Part shown: piece by piece, positions 52,569 through 61,863 of the stretch
Numbering within the stretch: the stretch's first letter is position 1
How the letters are laid out: every line of letters begins with the position of its first letter
Origin: JANXUC01 sp964619065
GTDB lineage: Bacteria > Acidobacteriota > Terriglobia > Terriglobales > Acidobacteriaceae
DNA length: 64,000 bases
Assembly: GCA_964619065.1 (NCBI GenBank)
Contig: CAZUCC010000014.1
Coordinates: forward strand, 1 to 64,000
Reading direction: 5' to 3'
Position numbers and translations under genes: made by a program
Notes under the pieces: model-generated
What the model saw: the letters and a program-made list of their open reading frames with translations, nothing else
What the model was told of the DNA's origin: nothing
Database searches by the model: none

Positions 52569-52640
52569 AAACGGGGTAACCAGCGGCTTTGGCCTCACTT
52601 CGCTTCTTGACTTCCTCAAAGTATTGCTTGCACAAACAAG

Positions 52641-52656
52641 TGTTATAGCTATAACA
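52641..52656. promoter_or_regulatory. palindromic operator of the chromate operon
   Basis: A perfect 16-bp palindrome TGTTATAGCTATAACA ends 8 nt before the chrB ATG and overlaps the likely -10 region (TATAGC or TATAAC). It fits a dimeric repressor site; ChrB-type proteins are known to act as chromate-responsive regulators of chr operons. Confidence 0.55.
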
Positions 52657-52664
52657 TTTTAGGT

Positions 52665-53591
52665 ATGGCTGTAACGAATACTCCCGCACCATGGCTACTC
52701 CTCGTTTTCAGTCTTCCCGCCCGGAGCGCCAGCCAGCGTGTTGAGATTTGGCGCAAGCTGCAGCGCTATGGAATGTTGGCCCTCCGTAGTTCCGGCTACG
52801 TCCTTCCCAATACGCCGATGAACCAGGAGCGCATGGAGTGGCTGGCCACGGCGATTCGCACCTACAAAGGCCAAGCCTCCGTAGCTCAAGTCCAGGGCTT
52901 CGATGATTTGCCCGCGGAGCGACTGAAACAGCTCTTTGTCGAAGCTCGGTCGCAGGACTACCAGAAGTTACTACACGAGGCGAAGAAGCTTCTAGCGCTC
53001 TCTCCCTCGCGAAGACCCAGTGGACGGCTGAACCGGATTCGCCGTCGATTCTTAGAGGTACAAGATATCGACTTCTTCGAGAATCCGTTGCGCACGAAGC
53101 TGGAAAACTTACTGGCTCATGCTGATGAATCTGAGCCTGCAAAGTCTGGACGCAATCCCAAACGAAAGTCCGGTGAATACCTCAATCGCTTCTGGATAAC
53201 CCGGCCGCGCCCCGGCATTGACCGGGTTTCGTCCGCGTGGCTGATCCGGCGGTTCATCGATCCGAAAGCTCGCTTCGTCTTCGGCAACGAACCGAACGCC
53301 CATCCCGACGCCATACCCTTCGATATGTTTTGCCCGCAGGGCTTCGGTCACATGGGAGAGGATTGCACGTTTGAAACTTTACACAAGCAATTCGCAATCA
53401 AGGACAGCCGGGTCAAGCGCATTGCACAGATTATTCATGACGCTGATCTCGGCGACGAGAAATTCGGGCGCTCAGAAGGACAGGGATTGGACAAAGTGCT
53501 AACCGGCTGGGCGAAACAGGACTTGCCGGATGATGAGCTTCTCCAGCGAGGAATCGAACTGATCGAAGGCCTATATCAGTCGCTGGCATAA
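52665..53591 (+). CDS. chrB: chromate resistance regulator ChrB
   Basis: 308 residues with the two ChrB parts: an N-terminal domain (WLLLVFSLPARSASQRVEIW, RSSGYVLPNTPMNQERMEWL) and a C-terminal one (WITRPRPGIDRVSSAWLIRR, then FGHMGEDCTFETL). In studied operons ChrB senses chromate and controls chrA. It is first in the run chrB-pepE-ocd-chrA and follows a palindromic operator. Confidence 0.9.
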   Translation: MAVTNTPAPWLLLVFSLPARSASQRVEIWRKLQRYGMLALRSSGYVLPNTPMNQERMEWLATAIRTYKGQASVAQVQGFDDLPAERLKQLFVEARSQDYQKLLHEAKKLLALSPSRRPSGRLNRIRRRFLEVQDIDFFENPLRTKLENLLAHADESEPAKSGRNPKRKSGEYLNRFWITRPRPGIDRVSSAWLIRRFIDPKARFVFGNEPNAHPDAIPFDMFCPQGFGHMGEDCTFETLHKQFAIKDSRVKRIAQIIHDADLGDEKFGRSEGQGLDKVLTGWAKQDLPDDELLQRGIELIEGLYQSLA

Positions 53592-53606
53592 GCCTTGGGA
53601 GGTGCT

Positions 53607-54353
53607 ATGACGAGCATCGACAATGTCCGACAGCTGCTGTTGATCAGCAACTCAACCCTGCATGGCAGGGGCTATTTAGATCATGTCGAGCAAGAGATTC
53701 GAGCATTTGTCGGAAAAAGAACTCGGATTTTATTCGTTCCCTTCGCACTCCTTGACCGAAGAGCCTACACCGTCAAGGCGCAAGAGCGCTTGCAGGAGAT
53801 GGGATTATCACTTACGTCCATCCATGACGTTTCCAATATGCCACGCGCCATCGACGAAGCCGAGGTCATTTTTGTCGGCGGTGGCAATACATTTCGGCTG
53901 CTGAAGGGACTCTACGACCACGGCCTGCTTGCCCCCATCCGGAGGAGAGTAGCAGCGGGTATGCCCTACATCGGGTCCAGTGCAGGTTCGATTGTGGCAT
54001 GTCCGACGCTAAAGACGACCAAGGACATGCCCGTGGTCCAACCTCCATCCTTCGAGGCATTGGAATTGGTTCCCTTTCAGATTAGCCCACACTATCTGGA
54101 CCCCGATCCTTCGTCTACGCACATGGGCGAGACGCAAGAGGAGCGCATCACGCAATTCCTCGAGGAAAACGAGGAGGCAGTGATTGGTCTGCGGGAGGGT
54201 TCCCATCTTCAGTTGCAGGACGGAGTGGTTACGCTACGAGGCCCAAAACCAGCCCGCATTTTCCGGCGAGGCGAAGAACCGGTTGAGGCAGTCGCAGGTT
54301 CGAATCTCAACACGTTGTTGGATGGAGCGCGTTTGGCAGGGGTAGTCTCATGA
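53607..54353 (+). CDS. pepE: peptidase E (alpha-aspartyl dipeptidase)
   Basis: 248 residues from the ATG at 53607 (GGGAGG upstream). Family S51 Ser hydrolase with the nucleophile Ser125 in YIGSSAGS and the His-bearing QISPHYLDPDP. It cleaves Asp-X dipeptides. It lies between chrB and the ornithine cyclodeaminase-like gene, overlapping the latter by 4 nt, which is unusual for a chromate operon. Confidence 0.9.
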   Translation: MTSIDNVRQLLLISNSTLHGRGYLDHVEQEIRAFVGKRTRILFVPFALLDRRAYTVKAQERLQEMGLSLTSIHDVSNMPRAIDEAEVIFVGGGNTFRLLKGLYDHGLLAPIRRRVAAGMPYIGSSAGSIVACPTLKTTKDMPVVQPPSFEALELVPFQISPHYLDPDPSSTHMGETQEERITQFLEENEEAVIGLREGSHLQLQDGVVTLRGPKPARIFRRGEEPVEAVAGSNLNTLLDGARLAGVVS

Positions 54354-55345
54354 GCGCGGAAGAAATCCTGGTACTGACACCACGAGAGATAGCAAACTTA
54401 CTAACCATCGACGAATGCATCGTGGCCGTGGAACATGCCTTCCGCTTGTATGGAGAAGGCAAGGCAGTTTCGCCAGCAGTGCTCAGCATGCACGTACCCA
54501 ACGGTGGGTTTCACGTGAAGGCTGGATTGCTCGATCTCAGCAGGCAATACTTTGCTGCAAAAGTAAATGGGAATTTTCCGGAAAACGACAGCCGGTTCGG
54601 GCTGCCTACAATTCAGGGAGTTATCGTCCTCTGCGATGCGGAAAAGGGCAATCTGCTGGCGGTGATGGACTCCCGCGAAATCACGTCACTGCGAACTGCA
54701 GCGGCGACAGCAGTCGCGGCAAAATTTTTGGCACGCCCGGATTCGCGGACTCTGACAGTTTGTGGCTGTGGCAACCAAGGGCGGATTCAGGTGAAGGCGC
54801 TTTCTCGCGTCTGCCAGCTACAAACCATATCTGCCTACGATAAGAACGAAGAACTGGCATCGCGCTTCGCGCTGGACCTGACGGAGGAGTTGGGAATCCC
54901 TGTAAGTTCAGTGACCGACCTCGCCGCTTCAGTTCGTCAGAGTGATATCTGTGTGACTTGCACTCCTTCACGTCAACCGCTGCTAGGCCCGAACGACGTG
55001 AGACCCGGGACATTCATTGCCGCCGTTGGCGCGGACAACCCTCAGAAACAAGAGCTTCACCCATTTCTGATGGCACGAGGCAAAATAGTGGCCGACATTC
55101 TCGAACAGTGTGCGGTGATGGGAGACTTACACCACGCATTGGAGGCGGGTGTCGTAGCCCGTGCCGATGTGCACGCAGAACTGGGTGAGGTCGTGGCCGG
55201 AAGGAAGCCAGGCCGCGAATCGAAAGAAGAAATCATGATTTTCGACAGCACGGGTATGGCACTGCAAGACGTTGCAGCGGCTGCCATTCTGTACGAGAAA
55301 GCCGAACGGCAGGGATCTGGCCTTCGACTGAGCTTCGCGGCATAA
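54350..55345 (+). CDS. ornithine cyclodeaminase/mu-crystallin family protein
   Basis: 331 residues with the substrate Lys in GGFHVKAGL, MDSREITSLRTAAATAVAA, the Rossmann motif VCGCGNQGRIQVKAL, and the C-terminal FDSTGMALQDVAAA. Members deaminate amino acids or reduce imines (ornithine cyclodeaminase, alanine dehydrogenase). Which reaction applies here is open. Coupled to pepE by a 4-nt overlap. Confidence 0.88.
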   Translation: MSAEEILVLTPREIANLLTIDECIVAVEHAFRLYGEGKAVSPAVLSMHVPNGGFHVKAGLLDLSRQYFAAKVNGNFPENDSRFGLPTIQGVIVLCDAEKGNLLAVMDSREITSLRTAAATAVAAKFLARPDSRTLTVCGCGNQGRIQVKALSRVCQLQTISAYDKNEELASRFALDLTEELGIPVSSVTDLAASVRQSDICVTCTPSRQPLLGPNDVRPGTFIAAVGADNPQKQELHPFLMARGKIVADILEQCAVMGDLHHALEAGVVARADVHAELGEVVAGRKPGRESKEEIMIFDSTGMALQDVAAAAILYEKAERQGSGLRLSFAA

Positions 55346-55421
55346 AGAGCTAAACAAAGGAGAAAACATTGCGGCAGAACGGAATTCAGGTGACGGCGCT
55401 CGACAACACCAATTCAGCAAA

Positions 55422-56585
55422 ATGAAAAATGAAATCGAGCTTCATCCGCCTGTACACGAGCTGACGAGAGTGCCCTTCCCCCGATTCGTTGGCTACTTCT
55501 TGTGGCTCGGAACCGCGGGATTCGGTGGCCCTATTGCGCTCGCCGGTCACATGCAACAGGACCTTGTTGACGAGCATGGTTGGGTCAGCAAGGAAGACTA
55601 CCTGGAGGGTCTCGCGTTGGCGCAGCTCGCTCCGGGCCCTCTCGCGGCTCAACTCGCGATTTACCTCGGCTATCTTCGTGCGGGCATACTCGGAGCAACC
55701 GCTGTAGGGATCGCCTTTATCCTACCCTCTTTCGTGATGGTGTTGGCGCTCTCAGCTGCCTACGTTCGCTTTGGCGGCCTGCCTTGGATGCAGAGCATGT
55801 TCTACGGGATTGGCGCAGCCGTGATCGGGATCATCGCTCGTTCCGCGTTCAAGCTCACCAAACTCACGTTGGGGAAAGACAAACTGTTGTGGGGGATTTT
55901 CACGGTCCTCGCCGTCTCCACAGCGTGGACTTCGCGGGAGATCCTCTGGCTCTTCTTGTTGGGCGGCGTGGGTGCCGTGCTTGTCAAAGCCTTTCCATCG
56001 CAGATGCGGTTTAAAAGCGTTGTCCCGGCAGTGTTTGCGACCGGAACGTTCGGCGTCAGCGGCCCGTTGTTGCAGATCTTTCTTTACTTCGCCAAAGCTG
56101 GAATGTTCGTGTTCGGCAGCGGACTCGCCGTCGTGCCATTCCTTTACGGAGGAGTCGTACAGGAACATCACTGGCTGACGGACCATCAGTTTGTGGATGC
56201 GGTCGCGGTGGCGATGATCACGCCGGGACCGGTCGTTATCACGGTGGCATTCATTGGCTACCTGGTGGCTGGAGTGACGGGTGCCATCGCGGCGGCACTT
56301 GGAATATTCCTGCCCGTCTATCTGGTGGTTGTGCTTCTGGCGCCCTCCTACAAACGTTGGGCCAAGAATCCGCAGTTGAATGCTTTCGTGCGAGGGGTAA
56401 CTGCGGCTGCGACCGGAGCTATTGCCGGAGCGGTGATCGTACTCGCTCGGCGTTCCGTTTATGACGTGCCCACATTTGTGATTGGCGTTATGAGTCTCAC
56501 CGTGCTCTTCCGCTGGAAAGTTCCGGAACCGGTCCTCATAGCCTGTGCGGCTGTAGCGGGGCTGGTGTTGCACCGCGTGGCGTGA
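55422..56585 (+). CDS. chrA: chromate transporter ChrA
   Basis: 387 residues with two CHR halves (long-chain type). The first has GTAGFGGPIALAGHM and LAQLAPGPLAAQLAIYLG; the second has FGSGLAVVPFLYGG and MITPGPVVITVAFIGY. About ten membrane segments. It exports chromate. The ATG at 55422 has no ribosome-binding site. AAAGGAG at 55356-55362 sits 5 nt before an in-frame ATT at 55368, which could be a rare start and would add 18 residues. Confidence 0.93.
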   Translation: MKNEIELHPPVHELTRVPFPRFVGYFLWLGTAGFGGPIALAGHMQQDLVDEHGWVSKEDYLEGLALAQLAPGPLAAQLAIYLGYLRAGILGATAVGIAFILPSFVMVLALSAAYVRFGGLPWMQSMFYGIGAAVIGIIARSAFKLTKLTLGKDKLLWGIFTVLAVSTAWTSREILWLFLLGGVGAVLVKAFPSQMRFKSVVPAVFATGTFGVSGPLLQIFLYFAKAGMFVFGSGLAVVPFLYGGVVQEHHWLTDHQFVDAVAVAMITPGPVVITVAFIGYLVAGVTGAIAAALGIFLPVYLVVVLLAPSYKRWAKNPQLNAFVRGVTAAATGAIAGAVIVLARRSVYDVPTFVIGVMSLTVLFRWKVPEPVLIACAAVAGLVLHRVA

Positions 56586-56629
56586 CACGCTCGTCGTGAT
56601 CTATAATCGCGTCGCACTCGGAGGGAATT

Positions 56630-57217
56630 ATGCAGAAGTACAGTTCTTGGTTGGTCGCGTTGTCGTTAGTGGTTGCTTCATGGACAGTTGCAGGTGTGGC
56701 CCAAACAACGCCAGCGAAAGAAGCTCCCAAAGCTGCAAAGTCTCCGTCGGCGGAAGTGCTGGACTCGTGGAACGATATCGGCGGCCGGCTGGTGGACATG
56801 GCCGAAGACTTTCCAGAAGACAAATATGACTTCAAGGCCACACCGGCCCAGCGCACGTTTGCTGAAAACTTGCTACATGTGGCCAGCGACTATTGCCGCG
56901 AGGTCAGCGCGATTAAAGGATCACAGGTTGGACCTGCCATTTCTCCGGATAAGGACTTCACCCGCGAGCAGTTCAAGACTAAAGCCGATGTGGTGAAATT
57001 GTTGAAGCAGGTGGTAACAGATGGCGCGGCCGTGATTCAGGAACAAGGCGATGCCGGGCTAACCCGTGAGAGCAAGAATCCATACGACGGTTCCCTGCAA
57101 CACGTTTGGTACACCTGGATGGGTTCGATTGAGCACGCTGGTGAACACTATGGTCAGCTCGTGGTGTATTACCGGGTGTCAGGGCTGGTGCCACCGGCGT
57201 CGCGACCCAAGAAGTAG
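56630..57217 (+). CDS. secreted DinB-fold protein
   Basis: 195 residues: a signal peptide (about 1-24) and a DinB four-helix domain with possible metal ligands in ENLLHVASDYC and IEHAGEHYGQLVVYYR. Most DinB proteins are cytoplasmic metal-dependent thiol enzymes; an exported one is less usual but not unknown in Acidobacteria. CGGAGGG precedes the ATG. It lies 52 nt before the repeat-protein gene. Confidence 0.82.
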   Translation: MQKYSSWLVALSLVVASWTVAGVAQTTPAKEAPKAAKSPSAEVLDSWNDIGGRLVDMAEDFPEDKYDFKATPAQRTFAENLLHVASDYCREVSAIKGSQVGPAISPDKDFTREQFKTKADVVKLLKQVVTDGAAVIQEQGDAGLTRESKNPYDGSLQHVWYTWMGSIEHAGEHYGQLVVYYRVSGLVPPASRPKK

Positions 57218-57269
57218 GTCAACAGAGGCGGTACTAGATGCCGGGCACCGCCAGACACAGGAGCCACAC

Positions 57270-57854
57270 TTGAGAGCCCTTCTCCGCAGTACCGCATTGA
57301 CAATGTTGATTGCGGGCGCCACTGTTGTTGGTGTCTGTGCCGACAATCCCACCATCGAGTACAAACTTCTAGCGACCAGTAAGACCTCCACCATGGTGAA
57401 GGAGATGAATGAAGCCTCGGAGGCGGGCTTCCATTTTGGCGGAGTGATGGGGGGAGAGACTACATTTGGTGGACCGGAAGTTGTGGTCATCATGGTGCGT
57501 CAGCAAGGTGACAACAGAGCACGTTTCGGCTACCAACTGCTCGCCACCAACAAGACCTCCACCATGCAAAAGGAGATGCAAGCAGCTGGCAATGAGGGCT
57601 ATGAATATAAGGGACAGACAGTCTTTAAGACCGCCTTTGGAGGCCAGGAGGTTGTCGTGATTCTGGAGCTGGACCGCGACCGCAAAGACCGACGCTTTGA
57701 ATATCGCCTACTTGCCACCAAGAAGACCTCCACTATGCAAAAGGAGCTGACCGATGCGGGAGCGCAAGGTTTCGATTTCGTGGGTGTGACCGTCGGCGAG
57801 ACGGCCTTGGGCGGGAAGGAAGTGGTCTCCATCCTCCGCCGGGGTGTCAAGTAA
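57270..57854 (+). CDS. secreted protein of three tandem repeats
   Basis: 194 residues from a TTG at 57270 that has AGGAG 6 nt upstream. After a signal peptide (about 1-26) a unit of roughly 55 residues occurs three times: each has EYKLLAT or a variant, KTSTMxKEM, a GF/GY segment and GGxEVVxI. This is a clear internal triplication. Function unknown. Convergent with acsA. Confidence 0.78.
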   Translation: MRALLRSTALTMLIAGATVVGVCADNPTIEYKLLATSKTSTMVKEMNEASEAGFHFGGVMGGETTFGGPEVVVIMVRQQGDNRARFGYQLLATNKTSTMQKEMQAAGNEGYEYKGQTVFKTAFGGQEVVVILELDRDRKDRRFEYRLLATKKTSTMQKELTDAGAQGFDFVGVTVGETALGGKEVVSILRRGVK

Positions 57855-57876
57855 CGTACCTGAAAGCACCTCGTTC

Positions 57877-59841
57877 CTATGCCTCGTCTTCTTCCCGCAG
57901 CTTGGCGAGGACTCCAATGTCTTCCAGCGTAGTGGTATCTCCCTTGATCTCCCCGCCTCCCGCCAGTTCGCGGAGCAGGCGGCGCATGATCTTCCCACTG
58001 CGCGTTTTGGGGAGAACATCGGCAAAACGAATCTCGTCGGGACGGGCTAGAGCACCGATTTCCTTGGTCACCCATTTCTTTAGCTCATCCTTGAGTTCGG
58101 GGCTTGGCGTGCGGCCCTTTTCCAAGGTGACAAAAGCGCAGATGGATTGTCCCTTGATGTCATCGGGACGCCCGACCACGGCAGCTTCGGCCACGCATTC
58201 GTGCGCTACGAGCGCTGACTCGACTTCCATAGTGCTGAGGCGGTGGCCACTGACGTTGATGACGTCATCTACGCGTCCCATGATCCAGAAATAACCGTCC
58301 AGATCCTTACGAGCGCCGTCGCCGGTGAAGTAGCCGCCCGGGATCTGCGCCCAGTACTGGCGGACATAGCGGGCAGGGTCCCCGTGGACGGTGCGTAACA
58401 TTCCGGGCAAGGGTTGCCTGATGTGTAGGTAGCCTCCACTGCCATCGGGTACGGACTTGCCGTCGAGAGTCACGATTTCCGGAACAACCCCGGGAAACGG
58501 GCGCGTGGCGGAGCCGGGCTTGGTGGCAATGGCACCGGGGAGAGGTGCGATCATGATGTGTCCGGTTTCGGTTTGCCACCACGTATCGACGATGGGACAG
58601 CGATTCTGGCCGATGACCTCGCGATACCACATCCAGGCTTCGGGATTGATGGGCTCGCCCACCGTTCCGAGAAGGCGCAAGCTCGTGAGCCGATGTTTCT
58701 TGGGCCACTCGTCGCCCCACTTGAGGAAGGTGCGAATCGCAGTGGGCGCAGTATAGAAGATGTTGACCTGGTGCTTGTCGATCATGCGCCAGAAGCGGTC
58801 GGGCTCCGGAAAATTCGGCGCGCCCTCGTAGAGGACGCTGGTGGCGCCGTTTTGCAACGGGCCGTAGACAATATAGCTGTGCCCAGTAACCCAACCAATG
58901 TCGGCCGTACACCAATAAGTGTCTTCCTCCTTGAGATCAAAAACCCATTTGGTGGTGATGTAGGTTGCCACCGAATAGCCGCCCGTGGTGTGGACCACTC
59001 CCTTGGGTTTGCCCGTGGTGCCGGAGGTGTAAAGGATGTAGAGAGGATGCTCGGAGTCCAGAGGTTCAGCGGGACAAACGTCGGAGGCGGTCTCCATCAG
59101 GGCGTGCCACCAGTGGTCGCGTCCCGGCGTCATATTGATCGGCGAACCTGTACGCTTATACACGATGACGTTCTTCACCGAGGGACAGCTCCGTAGCGCT
59201 TCTTCCACAGCGGGAAAGAGTTTGACTTCGCTGCCGCGGCGATAGGAACCATCCTGCGTAATGACGGCAACGGCTTGCGAATCGTGAATGCGGTCGACGA
59301 GCGCATTCGAGGAAAAACCGCCGAAGACGACCGAGTGCGGTGCGCCGATGCGGGCACAGGCCAGCATGGCGACGGCGAGTTCCGGCGTCATGCCCATGTA
59401 GATAGCAACGCGGTCTCCCTTCTGAATGCCTCGTGCCTTGAGAACGTTGGCGAACTTCTGCACTTCGCGGTGGAGTTGCTGGTACGTTAGGATGCGGACT
59501 TCGCCGGGTTCTCCTTCCCAAACGATCGCGGCTTTGTTCTTGCGCGGTCCCTGGACATGGCGGTCCAGGCAGTTATAGGAGAGATTGATCTGGCCGCCCA
59601 CGAACCACTTTGCCCAAGGCGCAGTCCATTCGAGGACGCGATCCCACTTCTTGAACCAGTGAAGTTCGTTGGCAATGCGCGCCCAGAACTGTTCGGGCTG
59701 CTCGACCGATTCGCGGTAAATACGATCGTAGTCTTCCAGGCTGCCAATGTGAGCAGCGGCACGGAACTCGGGCGATGGCTCGAACTTACGCTGCTCGTGA
59801 AGAATTGATTCGATTCCGGTGGACTGTGATTCCGTTGACAT
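57877..59841 (-). CDS. acsA: acetyl-CoA synthetase
   Basis: Activates acetate to acetyl-CoA via acetyl-AMP. 654 residues with ILYTSGTTGKPKGVVHTTGG, WWQTETGHIMIAP, GRVDDVINVSGHRLSTMEVE and the C-terminal acetylatable Lys in PKTRSGKIMRRLLR. Length is standard for Acs (about 650). Confidence 0.97.
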   Translation of the reverse strand: MSTESQSTGIESILHEQRKFEPSPEFRAAAHIGSLEDYDRIYRESVEQPEQFWARIANELHWFKKWDRVLEWTAPWAKWFVGGQINLSYNCLDRHVQGPRKNKAAIVWEGEPGEVRILTYQQLHREVQKFANVLKARGIQKGDRVAIYMGMTPELAVAMLACARIGAPHSVVFGGFSSNALVDRIHDSQAVAVITQDGSYRRGSEVKLFPAVEEALRSCPSVKNVIVYKRTGSPINMTPGRDHWWHALMETASDVCPAEPLDSEHPLYILYTSGTTGKPKGVVHTTGGYSVATYITTKWVFDLKEEDTYWCTADIGWVTGHSYIVYGPLQNGATSVLYEGAPNFPEPDRFWRMIDKHQVNIFYTAPTAIRTFLKWGDEWPKKHRLTSLRLLGTVGEPINPEAWMWYREVIGQNRCPIVDTWWQTETGHIMIAPLPGAIATKPGSATRPFPGVVPEIVTLDGKSVPDGSGGYLHIRQPLPGMLRTVHGDPARYVRQYWAQIPGGYFTGDGARKDLDGYFWIMGRVDDVINVSGHRLSTMEVESALVAHECVAEAAVVGRPDDIKGQSICAFVTLEKGRTPSPELKDELKKWVTKEIGALARPDEIRFADVLPKTRSGKIMRRLLRELAGGGEIKGDTTTLEDIGVLAKLREEDEA

Positions 59842-60085
59842 GCTTCCCTATCCCTCGTTGCTCGAAACGGCGAATTACCATTTTGCCAGGCACACTCGCG
59901 GCGCGGCGCTCCACCAATATAAATGAGCCGGCGCACAGGAGCGCCTGGGCTGTCCGTTTTTTGCCGAGCCGCCGCCCGGTCGCAAATGCGGAGCGAATTC
60001 TCTGCCATCGTGCCAACCCCTGTCGTTTGTATTTCATCTATGTGGGTGCTACCATCCGGATTGGAAAACATTGTTGGAGGCGAGT

Positions 60086-60391
60086 ATGGCAGACAATAGC
60101 GGGAGTGGGTTGGTCTGGTTTTTGGCAGGATTAGGTATTGGTGCAGCAGCCGGCGTGCTCTATGCTCCGCGATCTGGTGCTGAGACGCGTGAAGCGTTGC
60201 GTGCCCAGGCGGAAGAGGGCCGGGAGAAGGCGCGTCATCAAGCACGGCGCGTTCGCGAGAGCGCAGGCGAGTGGATTGACCGCGGCCGGGACACGGTCAG
60301 CGAGCACAAGGAAAATTTCCGCGCCGCCTACGAAGCAGGCAGGCAAGCATACCGAGAAAAGACGTCGGAAGCTCCGATCGAGAATTTGTAG
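60086..60391 (+). CDS. YtxH-domain membrane-anchored protein
   Basis: 101 residues. An N-terminal hydrophobic helix (LVWFLAGLGIGAAAGVLYAP) is followed by a charged amphipathic coiled region rich in Arg, Glu and Ala. GGAGG precedes the ATG. YtxH-like proteins are linked to envelope stress; no enzymatic role is known. Followed by a related coiled-coil gene 93 nt downstream. Confidence 0.85.
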   Translation: MADNSGSGLVWFLAGLGIGAAAGVLYAPRSGAETREALRAQAEEGREKARHQARRVRESAGEWIDRGRDTVSEHKENFRAAYEAGRQAYREKTSEAPIENL

Positions 60392-60484
60392 ATTCTTCGT
60401 TCCGAGAAACGGGGTCGGGCTCGAATATGTGGCGTTCCAGATTGGACGGGAACACCCGCGAGATCAATCACGCGGTAAACTCAC

Positions 60485-60991
60485 ATGGATAAACTCACAT
60501 TTTTTATTGCGGTTACATCGTCAGCGGTCGTTCTGCAGATGCTCATCCTTTTAGGGATGTTTCTGGCCATGCGAAAGACAAGCGCTCGCATGGAAACGCT
60601 GGCTGGCGAAGTAAGAACTAAGGCCCTTCCGGCCATTGAACAAGCACAGGCGATGCTTACCGAACTGCGTCCGCAGGTGAATAGCATTGTCGGCAACGTC
60701 AACCATTCCACGGATCTGGTACGCGGCCATATGACACGGCTCGACGCCACGGTGCACGATATGCTGGACCGTACCCGGCTCCAGGTGATCCGCACAGACG
60801 AGTTGATCAGCCGCACTCTGGATAAAGTCGAAGACACGACTGAAGCGGTGCACAATACGGTGATGTCGCCGGTTCGCCAACTTTCCGGCATTATGCACGG
60901 AATTTCGGTGGGACTGAATTTCTTGATTGGCGGACGGCACCGGAACGGACGCGAGACCGTGGGCGTGCCGCAAGATGAGATGTTTATCTAG
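60485..60991 (+). CDS. DUF948-like membrane-anchored coiled-coil protein
   Basis: 168 residues: one N-terminal membrane helix (about 5-28) and a long helical region (EVRTKALPAIEQAQAMLTEL). This layout resembles DUF948 proteins, often found beside YtxH genes as here. A terminator follows at 61020-61057. Confidence 0.78.
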   Translation: MDKLTFFIAVTSSAVVLQMLILLGMFLAMRKTSARMETLAGEVRTKALPAIEQAQAMLTELRPQVNSIVGNVNHSTDLVRGHMTRLDATVHDMLDRTRLQVIRTDELISRTLDKVEDTTEAVHNTVMSPVRQLSGIMHGISVGLNFLIGGRHRNGRETVGVPQDEMFI

Positions 60992-61019
60992 GGTAAAACC
61001 TGTCGTCCCGCATGAGAAC

Positions 61020-61057
61020 AAGGAAAGGCCGTGCGAAATAGCGCGGCCTTTCCTTTT
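61020..61057 (+). terminator. intrinsic terminator of the YtxH/DUF948 pair
   Basis: A 12-bp perfect stem AAGGAAAGGCCG / CGGCCTTTCCTT (61020-61031 with 61044-61055) with a 12-nt loop, followed by TT. It lies 28 nt after the stop at 60991. Confidence 0.85.
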
Positions 61058-61108
61058 GCAAGTGCTGCTGATGCACTGACGACTCGACCTTGATTCAGCA
61101 CTTCCTGA

Positions 61109-61795
61109 TCACGGAAGACTGAGGTAGCTTCCTTCCCGCACGTTACGGGTCAGGCGCTTGCCATTCCCTACGCTGTAGGAAACGAACAGACTCTTGGGCA
61201 CATTCGGAGCTGGGTCGCCCACGGCCATGGAGCCGTTGTTCACCTGAACATTAACGCGGCCGTTGTTGACTAGGCTCTGCAGGCGGCTGGTCACATCCAC
61301 CTGTTGTCTCCCAGCGCCGTATTTGGCACTGAGAATTTGCAACTGACGATTGTTGCCGCCGCCGGGGTATCCGATGCCTGGATGTCCGCCACCGTGGGGA
61401 GGGCGGCCGATACTCCAGCCAGGGGGGTTCCAGCCGCCATTCCAATTGCCGCCACCCCAGTTGCCACCGCCCCATCCCGAAAACATGGAGCCATCCACTA
61501 TGCTGCCTTCGCGGTATTCGAAGATGCGATTGTCCCCTCTAGGACCGCGCGCGAAAATACGAAGAGTTTTGACATGACCCCGGGCTGGGTCAACCCCGAA
61601 CGTGCTGTTGCCCATGCGGAATCTCGCGTCTCTGGCCGCAAGTTCCCTCAAACGTTGAGTAACGTCGACGTTTCGCCTGGGAATGCCATATCTTGCCTGG
61701 AGGATTTGATACTCCTGAGCTACCGCGGCGGAAACCAATAACATGGCAGGAGCCGCGAAGGCGGCTATGTGTTTCAATGTGTTTCGGAATTGCAT
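61109..61795 (-). CDS. secreted protein with two DUF3395-like domains
   Basis: 228 residues from the ATG at 61795 (AGGAGG upstream). A signal peptide (to about residue 27) is followed by two similar domains. The first starts YQILQARYGIPRRNVDVTQR, the second LQILSAKYGAGRQQVDVTSR, and both end in an REGS element. They are joined by a Gly/Trp/Asn-rich linker. The domains resemble DUF3395 of DnaJ-C11-like proteins. Function unknown. Confidence 0.75.
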   Translation of the reverse strand: MQFRNTLKHIAAFAAPAMLLVSAAVAQEYQILQARYGIPRRNVDVTQRLRELAARDARFRMGNSTFGVDPARGHVKTLRIFARGPRGDNRIFEYREGSIVDGSMFSGWGGGNWGGGNWNGGWNPPGWSIGRPPHGGGHPGIGYPGGGNNRQLQILSAKYGAGRQQVDVTSRLQSLVNNGRVNVQVNNGSMAVGDPAPNVPKSLFVSYSVGNGKRLTRNVREGSYLSLP

Positions 61796-61863
61796 AACGA
61801 ACCTCCTTTCCGAACCGGTCACGCTATAGCTTCATCTGCCTTCACATTTCGGATCGATACGAA

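Noticed and set aside
55752..56588. 278-codon open frame on the - strand
   Set aside because: Antisense to chrA, rich in His, Arg and Ser as expected for a shadow of a membrane-protein gene.
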